64,000 bases of DNA from assembly GCA_029204225.1 (NCBI GenBank), contig CM055094.1, positions 16,784,394-16,848,393 on the forward strand, given 5' to 3'. Below the pieces are notes generated by a model, which searched no databases, was not told the origin of the DNA, and saw only the letters and a list, made by a program, of their open reading frames with translations. A program made the translations under genes and the position numbers. The DNA comes from Diphasiastrum complanatum (lineage: Eukaryota; Streptophyta; Lycopodiopsida; Lycopodiales; Lycopodiaceae). This document shows positions 13,291 to 23,484 of the stretch, piece after piece (the stretch's first letter is position 1; every line of letters starts with the position of its first letter).

Positions 13291-13412
13291 TCGGCAAGAG
13301 GCATGGTTACTTATATAGATTGGCACATTGTTATTCTGATTCTAGTCAAGCCTTGAAAACCTCTATTCTTGTCAATAAAGCATTACTATGGCATCATCGT
13401 TTAGGACACTTG
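13291..13412 (+). mobile_element. Pre-integrase segment from the other Copia family
   Basis: This 120-bp piece is a close copy of the reverse complement of 4554-4672 (about nine positions in ten by eye), the pre-integrase part of the minus-strand Copia. It sits directly behind gag of the intact-type family, making a two-family mosaic. Gypsy family A begins immediately after it. Confidence 0.8.
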
Positions 13413-16400
13413 ATGGGAACCCATGCGAGCTGAAGCTCCATACGATCACCCACACTTTCACGTTGTTGAATCCTCACAAGCAAGAGCTCACTTAAACAGG
13501 GCCTTTGCTAACCACGGACCGCGTATTGAAAAATGAGGACCAAAACTCAATCTTCCTAAGTACGATGACAATTTGGACCCTCAGAGATTTCTTCAAGTCT
13601 TTGAGAACATGATGCCTATGGCAAAACCTCTCTAGAAGCCATGGTACAGCTCTTCTCAATGACCATAATCGATCGAGCATGAGAATGGTTTTTTAACCTT
13701 GATCATGAAGATAAACGAGATTGGTCACTCCTGAAGGAAGCCTTCATCAAATGATTCAAGCCGTTTCATTTGATTAAAAGTCTTTTTGTCAAGTTGAGTA
13801 CTATCAAAATGACAAAAGATGAAAAAGTACGTGACTACATAGAAATATTCAAAAGATTAAAAAGTCAAGTACAAGAACAACCCACAGAGTCCATGCTCAT
13901 CATCTGGTTCCTAGTTGGACTTCCAAGATGGATCAGACGTGAACTTCGATCTAATGATGAGTACACATCATTAAAACAAGTCATGTCTAATGCTATTCGT
14001 GAAGGAGACGAGGGACCAGATGTTGATGAACCTCAAGAAAGGAGAGCACGCCGTGTTGTCCATGACCCTAAACCAAATGAAGAAACTCGGGAACAATTAT
14101 GGAAAACATAGATGGAGTTGCTTAACCAGCAACACCAACAATAGATGGAGAAACTCACGAAAGAGTTTCAGAATACCCTTAAGTCTATCCAAAGCTCCAT
14201 GCCAGGTCAGTTACCCATTGACCAAATCCACCATAGACGGGAAAATACCTGGTGCCCTCATTGTAAAGGTACACACACTGGCAATGAGTGCCCATCATAC
14301 CAACCAATCCTAGACACTTCCTTGATTAAATGTGACATCTGTGACTTTATGGGCCATACCTCATTTTACTGTTATTACAATCCGATGAACCAGCCTCACG
14401 ATCAATCAGAAGGACAATACCAGCCTCCTAGACAACAATTTATTTCACGGAACCAACCACATCAATATCCTCCATGAAATAATACCCAAATTCATATCCA
14501 AGAGTTTCCTAGACAACTGAAAGTCCTTACTAGAGCTTAGTGCCAAACCTAACAACAACAACACAACCTTGATAAACCAACTGATCATACGGGAAGCTCC
14601 TTGACAGCTTCCACTTTACCAAGAGATTATCTAAACCCACGCGTGGAACAAAGGCAATACAAAAAATTTCAAGAGGAGTTTTTGCAGGAAGAACAGAAAA
14701 TGAATGGTCCGTTATCTACTCCGATTCTCGAAAAAGAGCAACCCCTACAGGGCGTCGAAGTATTCTCTGAACTCCTGCAGGCTCAAATCACCATGCCCTT
14801 CCATAGCACAATAAAATCTTTCACTGGTCTCCAAAGTTATATCCATTGTAGTTTTCAGCTGCCTCCTATCCCAGATGCATAGCGAAAACCAGACGAGATC
14901 CTAGAAATTCCTTAGATTCCTATGAATCTAATGAACATCTGTGTTGCTAAGGGGACTAACATAATCTTACCTATGACCTATAAATATTATTCGATATTTC
15001 TTGATAGTAGATCAGGCGTAAACATAAGGGCTTTGTCACTAGGATAGTCATGGGGATTCCATACCTTAGATCAGCCACGTTACAAACTTCGTATGGCTAA
15101 TCAGCGAGTCACAGACCCTGCAAGTCACTTATTGAATATACCAATACGTATTGTAAGTGTCAAATTAACCATTGATTGTGTCATTCTTGATTTACCAAAT
15201 GATGCAAATACATATAAACTCCTTCTTGGCACACCCTGGCTACAAATGGTAGGCGTTGTCCAAGATTGCAAGCGTAGCAAAATCACCTTTGGCAATAATG
15301 ACAAATGAGTCACTGTTGACTCAACTGGCCATGTGAAGCTCGCTAAAGTTTATGATGATTGGTCATCACCAACTTATGACGAATCAGATAGTGTCCTGAT
15401 CCAATCGAAAGGCCACTATACGAAATCAACAGATATAATAAATTGGGATCAAGCACTGGCCACTGTGGACTGTGTTGATTCCAACATATGTTGTATCGAA
15501 ACCACTGTAGAGGATGTGTATATTCTACCATCTTCTACAAACATTGATACACCCATCATTTCGCTTATGATGATAGACTCTATTCCTATAGCTTGGTGTC
15601 CGGGAGAACCTAGCGTCTCTACCGCCCTTGTTTTGGAAGAAGGTATTCCATGAATTGTTGAAATGATGAATGAACATGTACTCCTTTATGTAGATGCCCA
15701 ACATTATCCGCCAAAATCAATTCCACAAGAGATCAAGTCCCCAGGGCCTTTGGATCACGTCCAACTGACCTCCAAAATACCCAACACCACAACTTATAGA
15801 CCAAAACCAAAGATACATATATGGGACGTGTATCTGGATGAAGTATGGGATACAATATATGATGACATGATAAGAGAGGCAACAACACCGCCCCCTCAAC
15901 AACCTCAAAAACCTCGGTTACAAAAAACTAAAATTATTGATACAAAATTAACAGAGTGTCCAAAATAGATGCGTGAGAAGCTTAAACAACCGATTAAGCC
16001 CTTGTCTACACAGACAGAAACCAAACAATCCGACCAAGCTTCCACGTCTGGTAGTGCCTCAACTCATATGATTCCCAAAGTTTCCGAAAACTTTGTGGAA
16101 CCACCTTTTGATCTCCCACAAAAGTTTAAAGAATTCACACTGGATGACGTTGTTATCCAGTTACCATAGCCACACCGAGAACCCACACAAAGTTCCCACT
16201 CCATTGAAGGACCCACTAAAACAATCTCGTTAAACCTAAAAGATCATGACGAGGATGTGGATCGCATTGTTCACGTCGGAACCCATCTCACACCAGGTCA
16301 ACTTTTTGATCTAGAGACCTTACTCTGTAAATACAGAGATGTACTTGTGTGGAATTATACTGAGATGAAAGGAGTCCCATTTGAAATAGCAGTCCATACG

Positions 16401-17044
16401 ATTCCTTTAGAGGAGGACGCTAATCCTATTCGGGCTAAGCCGTACCAAAGTAACCTTGTTTATTGTGAGCGGATCGATGAAGATATTAAGAAATTGCTGG
16501 ATGCTGGATTCATCTATGAAGTCCAACATACTGATTGGGTATCACCCATTGTAATAATACCCAAGAAAAATGGCAAACTTCGTATTTGTGTTGATCTAAA
16601 GAATCTTAACGCAGTTACGAAAAAAGACCATTTCCCCTTACCCTTAGCTACACAAATCCTTGAGGAAATGGCAAAAGCTGAAGCTTTCAGCTTCCTAGAC
16701 AGTTTCGATGGCTATTTCCTAATCCAAATAGACCCTGAAGATAGACACAAGACAATCTTTGCAACAGAAAATGGGATTTACGCTTATAACGTAATGCCTT
16801 TTGGCTTATGTAATGCCCCTTCAACATTTCAATGCATTAAGCAAATGGCATTTCAATACTTGTTACATCGGATCGTCGAGATTTATCTCGATGATTTGGG
16901 TGTATATGCTTCAGCCGACCTGCACCTCGAAGCTTTAGAAAAAATCTTCATTCGCTGTCGTAGGTTTGGAATTTCCCTCAACTTTGATAAGTGTCAAATC
17001 TGGGTCACCCATGGGATAGTACTTGGACATATCATAAGGATGGT

Positions 17045-17049
17045 ATATC
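17045..17049. repeat. Target-site duplication, left (ATATC)
   Basis: ATATC directly before the Copia 5' LTR equals ATATC directly after the 3' LTR at 23480-23484. The related uninterrupted Gypsy at 600-620 shows the empty-site context, confirming the insertion. Confidence 0.93.
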
Positions 17050-17704
17050 TGTGAAAATTGTCAACATTTCCTAGCTAGTTTGAGGCCTAAATTGGCTAAA
17101 ATTGTAAATAGTTTTGGTTCTGGAGTTTCACACGTGTGAACCAGGCCACAATGTTTTTATTTACTGTATTTTTTCAGTATGATGAAGTGTCAAACTTCAT
17201 ACCCTTCAAAATGAGACCATTTTGATGTATTTTGGTCATATAAGCCATTTTTAGCTATTTTTCCTATATAGGGAATATCTAGGGTCAAGTACCTTCTAGA
17301 GAGAGGAGAGAGAGTCATCTTCCTCATCCATAAATAGTAGGGAAGTCGTGGAGAACAGGTTGGAGAAACCTTTTGTATGCTTCATTGAGATCAATAGATC
17401 ATTGTCATTGTTTCTTCCTCCATTGAGAGCATTGTTGTGTGTATTGTCTTCAAGCTATTGTGTATGATCTTAGGTGCTTTCCAAAAGTGGTAGGCTGATG
17501 TATTATGGACTGTATAATGCTATTTTGGGCCGCACTTGATGTTTATGGAAGTTTCCATTTGTGATAAATGCTTTTTGATCAAGTTCTTTGCATTCTAGGT
17601 AGCATAGAATGTGTTGCCAATTCCTAGCTTATGTAGTTTGGAGTGCAAGCATTCAAGCCAATGATCTTGGAGTTTAGATCCACTTAGGATCTGTATTTTT
17701 TACA
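17050..17704 (+). repeat. 5' LTR of young Copia, 655 bp
   Basis: Starts TGTGAAAATTGTC and ends TTTTTTACA, directly before the PBS. CCTATATAGGG near 17266 and CATAAATAG near 17330 are the possible TATA regions. Virtually identical to 22826-23479. Confidence 0.96.
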
Positions 17705-17716
17705 TGGTATCAGAGC
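17705..17716 (+). promoter_or_regulatory. Primer-binding site (initiator Met tRNA)
   Basis: Perfect TGGTATCAGAGC immediately after the 5' LTR. Confidence 0.96.
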
Positions 17717-18002
17717 TGGTTGGCTTCTATTTACAGTAAGTATTCCATTTTTGGTGATATTTGGATGTTTGATCAAGTTCTAGCATGATTTTGCATTGCT
17801 TTGTTGATCAAATCTTACTAACCTTTGTTTTGTGAGTTGAACTTGTGGATCAAAAGCATATTTCAGGTCTATTGAAGATCAGAGGCTGAAAAGAAACTAT
17901 TTTGGATCAGATCATAACACCTAATCATTTGTGATTGTGAGGCTTGTGCATATTCAATACTAACAATGTTCTTTTCAATCCTATTGTTGACAATCTCCAT
18001 TC

Positions 18003-18062
18003 TTGGATGAACACTCTCCTTAAGTGGATGAAACTTCTCCTTAAGTGGATGACAAATGCTCT
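18003..18062. repeat. 21-bp tandem repeat in the Copia leader
   Basis: TGGATGAAACTTCTCCTTAAG occurs in two adjacent similar copies with a weaker third, and further TGGATGA-like phrases follow to about 18135. Untranslated leader of the young Copia. Confidence 0.65.
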
Positions 18063-18214
18063 TTTGAGTGAGTTGTAATTCTCCTAAAGGCTGAGCAAAG
18101 CTCCCATTTGGATGAAAGATCCCCTTTTTTGGGTGAACATATTGTAAGCTCCATTGTGAAGAGCATATTGTAAAGATTGTCATCAATTTTGGCATAAATT
18201 TTGGTGTACTTTGT

Positions 18215-18710
18215 TGAGCATGTAAGTAACTCTCCTTATGTAATTTGATTGGAGCATTTGCTGGAAGGTGTTAACCATTATGCAAGTGTGTTTTCAGGTT
18301 CTTAACAGGTTGAGGAACATTCTCATGTGAAGTGATCTTAGATCTACATCTAAACACCAAGATTTGACAAGATAGTGAAGCTAGTCTTGTGATTCACTAA
18401 GTGTGCTCATTCATTCACCTCTAAATCTTGTATTTATCACTTGCTGGAGTTTATAAACTTTTAGAAGTGTGGTTTACATGTGGTTTTCCAGGTTGAATCA
18501 ATATCTTAGTGTGTTGATCATATGTTGATCAAGTTTGTTCATTACTAGGTAATCTTGGCATCCTAGTTTTGGGTATTTTCTAAGAATGCAAGTAACTCTT
18601 CACACCATAACTTGATTTGGTCACTTGCTGGAAAGTTTGAGAGCTTAAGCAAGAGTGTGTTCAGGTTGGTTTGATTTTGTAATCCATTCTTAGTGTGTGC
18701 AAAGTGTTGC
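18215..18710 (+). repeat. Three ~185-bp imperfect modules in the Copia leader
   Basis: The phrase CACTTGCTGGA, followed 30-60 bp later by GTGTGTTTTCAGGTT-like sequence, recurs near 18252, 18439 and 18622, spaced about 187 and 183 bp. The first and third modules also share GCAAGTAACTCT. This is part of the 1.16-kb untranslated leader between PBS and the gag-pol start. Confidence 0.65.
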
Positions 18711-18876
18711 ATGTGTTTCAATCTTCCTTTCTATGCTTGGAAACCATCTAGGTTCAAGATAGAAGTGTTTTAGGGTCCTAAATCTTCATAGATCTCTTTA
18801 TCTATCATTTGTTGAGAGAAAAGTGAGTGCTAAGTGCTTTAGGACAGAACCTAAAAGTTGAAGAAACATTAGAATC

Positions 18877-21800
18877 ATGGCTTCCAATGGTGGGATCATG
18901 CTAGAGTCTAGTGAAAGGTTGAGTTCATCAAACTACTCTACTTGGAAAGTGAGGATGGAGTCCTTACTTGAGTTGAATGAACTCATGGACATAGTTGCAG
19001 AAATTGAAGAGAGACCTCTCACACTTCAAGAGCAACAAAGGTTTGATAAGAAGGCCAAAAGGGCTCTTCATATCATTAAAATGAATGTTACAAATGAACT
19101 TCTCAAGGAAGTTGGAAAGTGTCAAAGTGCAAGTGAGGCATGGAATGCCTTAAAGAAGCTCTTTGAATCAAAGTCCACATCTAGGGTATTGACCCTAAGG
19201 AGACAAATATTTTCTAGTAGGCAAAGAGAGGGTGAAAGTGCTCATGCATTTATCTTGAGAGTTAAGTCCCTAAGTGATGATTTAGCATGCATTGATGAGA
19301 ACATAAAAGATGGTGAAATAGTCCAAGTTATGTTGAATGGTTTGCTAAATGAACATGCTAACCTTGTGCAAAGTTTTGCCATTCAAAGAGTCTTGCCAAG
19401 TGTGGTTGACTTGCAAGAAATCTTATTGGCTGAAGAACATAGGTTGCAATCAAAGCTTGATGGTGCATCCTTGCAAGGTGGAGGTGAAGAGGCTTTCTTC
19501 ACAAAAGGCAAATTCAAGGGCAAAGGTAAAGGCAAAGGGAAATGGTCCAAAGGTGGTAACTTTGATCATGATGATCACTCTTCCTCTTCCTCTTCTACTA
19601 AGAACAATAAGTCAAAGTTCAAGTGCTTTTATTGTGGGATAAAAGGTCATTTTGCAAATGAATGTTATAAGAAGAAAAGAGAGCAAGGAGAGAGGCAAGG
19701 AAATCTTACAATAGATGAGGAAGAACATAACACATGTGAATCACTTGTTATGACTTCAAGTTTGTTAGCCAACATAGATGATAATGATCCTTGGTGGATT
19801 GATAGTGGAGCCTCATCTCACATGACAAGACATAAGGAATACTTTACATCCTTATTGTCTTATGAGGGAGAAGGTAACATCATCTACACTGCAAATGATG
19901 GTCAATGTGACATCAAAGGCATAGGCACTATTCCTATTTCCCTTTCAACAAATAGGAAAGCAAATATTGAAAATGTCTTGTACATTCCTTCAATCACTAA
20001 GAATTTGCTTAGTGTAAGTCAAATGATTGACAAAGGACTTGATGTGGAGTTCATTGGAGATGCATGTTTGATAAGTAAATGTGGATCCTTGATTGCTCAA
20101 GGTAGGAGGCATGGTAAACTTTTCAAGCTTGATGCATGTGTGATCTCTAATCATGAAGGATGTATGGCTAGGGAGCAATTGACAAACCAAGAAGTTTGGC
20201 ACAAGAGGTTGGGCCATCCCAACTTCAAATCTTTGGAGGTAATGGCAAAGAAAGAGCTTGTTCTTGGTCTCCCTAAAAGTCTTGTTGCAAACAATAGTGT
20301 TTGTGAACATTGTGCCTTGTCCAAATCTCATAGACTTGCTTATTCTAGATCTACTTCTAGATCTAAAGAAGCTTTTCAACTTGTGCATTCTGATATTCAT
20401 TCTTCTAGTACAACTAGCAATGGTGGGGCAAAGATGTATGCAACTTTCATTGATGACTTTAGTAGGTATACTTGGATCTATCTTCTTAAAAGTAAGGATG
20501 AAGTGTTTGCTGCATTTGTCAAGTTCAAGAATGAAATGGAAAACCAATTCAATACAAAGATCAAATGCTTAAGATCTGATAATGGAGGGGAATACACCTC
20601 AAATAGGTTCAAAGACTTTTGTATAGCACATGGGATTAAGAGGGAGATGTCTAGTCCTAGGACTCCACAACAGAATGGAGTGGCCGAGAGGAAGAATAGA
20701 ACCCTTTGTGAATGTGCCAAGGCAATGAGACTACATGCTAATCTTGCTAAGTCTTTTTGGGGGGAAGCTTTAGCATGTGCTAACTATCTATGTAATAGAT
20801 GGACAAGTGCTTCCTTGGATGGTAAAACTCCTCATGAGGTTCTTTATGGTAGAAGGCCGAGTGTCAAGCATTGTAGGATCTTTGGATGTACATGTTTTGT
20901 CAATATCACACTTGATGATAGAACTAAAGAAGATCCTTCATCAAAGAAGGGTGTGTTTGTTGGCTATAGTGAAGTAAGCAAGGCTTACAAAGTGTACATT
21001 CCTTCTACAAAGAAAGTTGTCATAAGTAGGGATGTCATCTTTCATGAAGAGAATGTTTCCAATGTTGTTGATGTTGATGTTGATGTGCCTACTAATCATC
21101 ATGATGTGCAAGATGTCTTGGATGAAGATGGAGATGCCACTCCAAAGCAAACTTCAAGGAAGACTCAAAGGCAAAGGGCTAAGCCATCAAGGCTAACCTA
21201 TGATGAAAAAGGAAAGCAAGTGGTGGACAACTCTAACTTTGCTTTTCTTACCTCTTTTGATGAACCAACTTGTGTAGGTGAAGCAATTCAAAAGAAGGAA
21301 TGGATCCAAGCCATGGATCATGAGCATCAAGCACTCATCAAAAGCAACACATGGAGGTTGGTAAAGCTTCCAAAGGACAAGAAGGCAATTGGTTGTAAGT
21401 GGATCTTCAAGATCAAGACAAATCAAGATGGATCAATCAACAAGTACAAGGCAAGGTTGGTGGCAAAGGGGTATGCTCAAGAATATGGTATTGACTATGA
21501 TGAGACCTTTGCACCCGTGGCAAAGATGGTAACTATTCGAATCCTAATCTCTCTTGCAACTCTTTATGATTGGGATATGTGGCAAATGGATGTTACTAAT
21601 GCCTTCTTGAATGGTGATCTTGAAGAAGATATTTACATGGAGCAACCCGAGGGCTATGTTTCACATGATGAGCCTAATCATGTGTGCTATCTCCAAAAGA
21701 GTTTGTATGGGCTAAAGCAAGCACCAAGGAGTTGGTATGCTAAGCTCAATTCCTTCTTACTTTCTCAAAACTTTGTTATGAGTGAGTATGATCATTCTCT

Positions 21801-22830
21801 CTACTTTAGATTGAATGAAAATGATATCACTTTACTTTTGATCTATGTTGATGACATTATCTTAAGTGGTGGTAACAATCTAGATATAGATGAAATCAAG
21901 ATGGCACTCAAAAGAGAGTTTGAAATTCAAGATCTTGGTAAACTTCATTATATCTTAGGAATAGAGATTATTAGAACTTCTAAATCTACATTCATATGTC
22001 AAGAAAAGTATGTTAACTCTATTCTAAAAAGGTTTCATATGGAAGATTGTAAAGTTGTTTCTACTCCTATGGAATCAAATGTAAAGCTAACTACAGGAAG
22101 TAATGAAAGATCCTTCAAGGACATTACTCTCTATAGAAAGCTAATAGGATCTCTTATATGGTTAACCATCACAAGACCTGATCTAAGCTTTGTGGTTGGT
22201 AAACTAAGTCAATTTATGCAAGATCCTAGTGAGGCTCATTGGAAGCTAGGAAAGAGAGTACTTAGATACATCTCGGGATCTAGAGATTTTGGCACCTTGT
22301 ATGGAGGTACTACACCTAACCTTTGTGGATTTTCAGATTCAGATTTTGCAGGTGATCAAATGGATAGGAAGTCAACAAGTGCCTTTGCAATCTATCTTGG
22401 AGATGGAGTGGTCTCATGGCTATCAAAGAAGCAACCAACTATCTCTCTATCTTCCACCGAAGCCGAGTACAAGGCATTAACAACATGCACCAAGGAGATT
22501 CTTTGGATCAAGAGGATGTTATTGGATCTTCACTTGCTGGAACCAGAGAAGACTCCAATCATACTTTGTGATAACCTTTCAGCCCAAAGCTTGGCAAGCA
22601 ATCCTGTTTTTCATGCAAGGAGCAAGCACATTGAGATTGCTCACCATTTTGTGAGAGATCAAGTCATTGCCAAAGAGGTGGAGCTTCAACATGTCTCTTC
22701 AAAGGAGTGTGTGGCTGATATCTTCACCAAACCATTGGGAAAGGACCTATATTTAATGCATAGATCTAATCTTGGAATGTGCTCAAAGACTATGTTGAAA
22801 CTAGCATCCAATGTTGAAGAGGGAGTGTGA
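18877..22830 (+). CDS. Ty1/Copia gag-pol polyprotein, 1317 aa
   Basis: One uninterrupted frame with the canonical Copia order. Gag occupies about residues 1-240, with a CCHC knuckle at about 249-262 (CFYCGIKGHFANEC). The aspartic protease is at about 308 (DSGASSHMT). The pre-integrase/HHCC region is at about 430-490 (HKRLGHP, CEHCALSK). The integrase core is at about 500-610 (HSD, FIDDFSR, SDNGGEY, ERKNRT). RT lies at about 820-1070 with YVDDI near 990. RNase H runs to the end, with STEAEYKAL near 1192 and ADIFTKPL near 1279. The ATG lies about 1.16 kb after the PBS, and the last codons run into the 3' LTR. The length is usual for plant Copia. It would make the coat protein and the replication and integration enzymes of this element. 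Expression is not shown by the sequence. Confidence 0.95.
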   Translation: MASNGGIMLESSERLSSSNYSTWKVRMESLLELNELMDIVAEIEERPLTLQEQQRFDKKAKRALHIIKMNVTNELLKEVGKCQSASEAWNALKKLFESKSTSRVLTLRRQIFSSRQREGESAHAFILRVKSLSDDLACIDENIKDGEIVQVMLNGLLNEHANLVQSFAIQRVLPSVVDLQEILLAEEHRLQSKLDGASLQGGGEEAFFTKGKFKGKGKGKGKWSKGGNFDHDDHSSSSSSTKNNKSKFKCFYCGIKGHFANECYKKKREQGERQGNLTIDEEEHNTCESLVMTSSLLANIDDNDPWWIDSGASSHMTRHKEYFTSLLSYEGEGNIIYTANDGQCDIKGIGTIPISLSTNRKANIENVLYIPSITKNLLSVSQMIDKGLDVEFIGDACLISKCGSLIAQGRRHGKLFKLDACVISNHEGCMAREQLTNQEVWHKRLGHPNFKSLEVMAKKELVLGLPKSLVANNSVCEHCALSKSHRLAYSRSTSRSKEAFQLVHSDIHSSSTTSNGGAKMYATFIDDFSRYTWIYLLKSKDEVFAAFVKFKNEMENQFNTKIKCLRSDNGGEYTSNRFKDFCIAHGIKREMSSPRTPQQNGVAERKNRTLCECAKAMRLHANLAKSFWGEALACANYLCNRWTSASLDGKTPHEVLYGRRPSVKHCRIFGCTCFVNITLDDRTKEDPSSKKGVFVGYSEVSKAYKVYIPSTKKVVISRDVIFHEENVSNVVDVDVDVPTNHHDVQDVLDEDGDATPKQTSRKTQRQRAKPSRLTYDEKGKQVVDNSNFAFLTSFDEPTCVGEAIQKKEWIQAMDHEHQALIKSNTWRLVKLPKDKKAIGCKWIFKIKTNQDGSINKYKARLVAKGYAQEYGIDYDETFAPVAKMVTIRILISLATLYDWDMWQMDVTNAFLNGDLEEDIYMEQPEGYVSHDEPNHVCYLQKSLYGLKQAPRSWYAKLNSFLLSQNFVMSEYDHSLYFRLNENDITLLLIYVDDIILSGGNNLDIDEIKMALKREFEIQDLGKLHYILGIEIIRTSKSTFICQEKYVNSILKRFHMEDCKVVSTPMESNVKLTTGSNERSFKDITLYRKLIGSLIWLTITRPDLSFVVGKLSQFMQDPSEAHWKLGKRVLRYISGSRDFGTLYGGTTPNLCGFSDSDFAGDQMDRKSTSAFAIYLGDGVVSWLSKKQPTISLSSTEAEYKALTTCTKEILWIKRMLLDLHLLEPEKTPIILCDNLSAQSLASNPVFHARSKHIEIAHHFVRDQVIAKEVELQHVSSKECVADIFTKPLGKDLYLMHRSNLGMCSKTMLKLASNVEEGV
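22816..22825 (+). promoter_or_regulatory. Polypurine tract
   Basis: GAAGAGGGAG directly before the 3' LTR at 22826, the usual second-strand primer. It overlaps the last codons of the polyprotein. Confidence 0.85.
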
Positions 22831-23479
22831 AAATTGTCAACATTTCCTAGCTAGTTTAAGGCCTAAATTGGCTAAAATTGTAAATAGTTTTGGTTCTGGA
22901 GTTTCACACGTGTGAACCAGGCCACAATGTTTTTATTTACTGTATTTTTTCAGTATGATGAAGTGTCAAACTTCATACCCTTCAAAATGAGACCATTTTG
23001 ATGTATTTTGGTCATATAAGCCATTTTTAGCTATTTTTCCTATATAGGGAATATCTAGGGTCAAGTACCTTCTAGAGAGAGGAGAGAGAGTCATCTTCCT
23101 CATCCATAAATAGTAGGGAAGTCGTGGAGAACAGGTTGGAGAAACCTTTGTATGCTTCATTGAGATCAATAGATCATTGTCATTGTTTCTTCCTCCATTG
23201 AGAGCATTGTTGTGTGTATTGTCTTCAAGCTATTGTGTATGATCTTAGGTGCTTTCCAAAAGTGGTAGGCTGATGTATTATGGACTGTATAATGCTATTT
23301 TGGGCCGCACTTGATGTTTATGGAAGTTTCCATTTGTGATAAATGCTTTTTGATCAAGTTCTTTGCATTCTAGGTAGCATAGAATGTGTTGCCAATTCCT
23401 AGCTTATGTAGTTTGGAGTGCAAGCATTCAAGCCAATGATCTTGGAGTTTAGATCCACTTAGGATCTGTATTTTTCACA
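22826..23479 (+). repeat. 3' LTR of young Copia, 654 bp
   Basis: Near-identical to 17050-17704. Ends TTTTTCACA, followed by the right copy of ATATC. Confidence 0.96.
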
Positions 23480-23484
23480 ATATC
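23480..23484. repeat. Target-site duplication, right (ATATC)
   Basis: Matches 17045-17049. Gypsy RT sequence resumes directly after it. Confidence 0.93.

Larger units (their letters stand above)
17050..23479 (+). mobile_element. Young, whole-looking Ty1/Copia element, 6.4 kb
   Basis: Complete by structure: 5' LTR 17050-17704, PBS 17705-17716, leader, a single long gag-pol frame 18877-22830, purine tract 22816-22825 and 3' LTR 22826-23479, flanked by the 5-bp duplication ATATC. By eye the LTRs differ at about three positions in 654 (two substitutions and one length change), so the insertion is recent. With a rice-like rate of 1.3e-8 per site per year this would be of the order of 1e5 years, but the rate in this lineage is unknown. 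It sits inside the RT of Gypsy family A. A truncated relative lies at 11778-13290. Confidence 0.96.
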
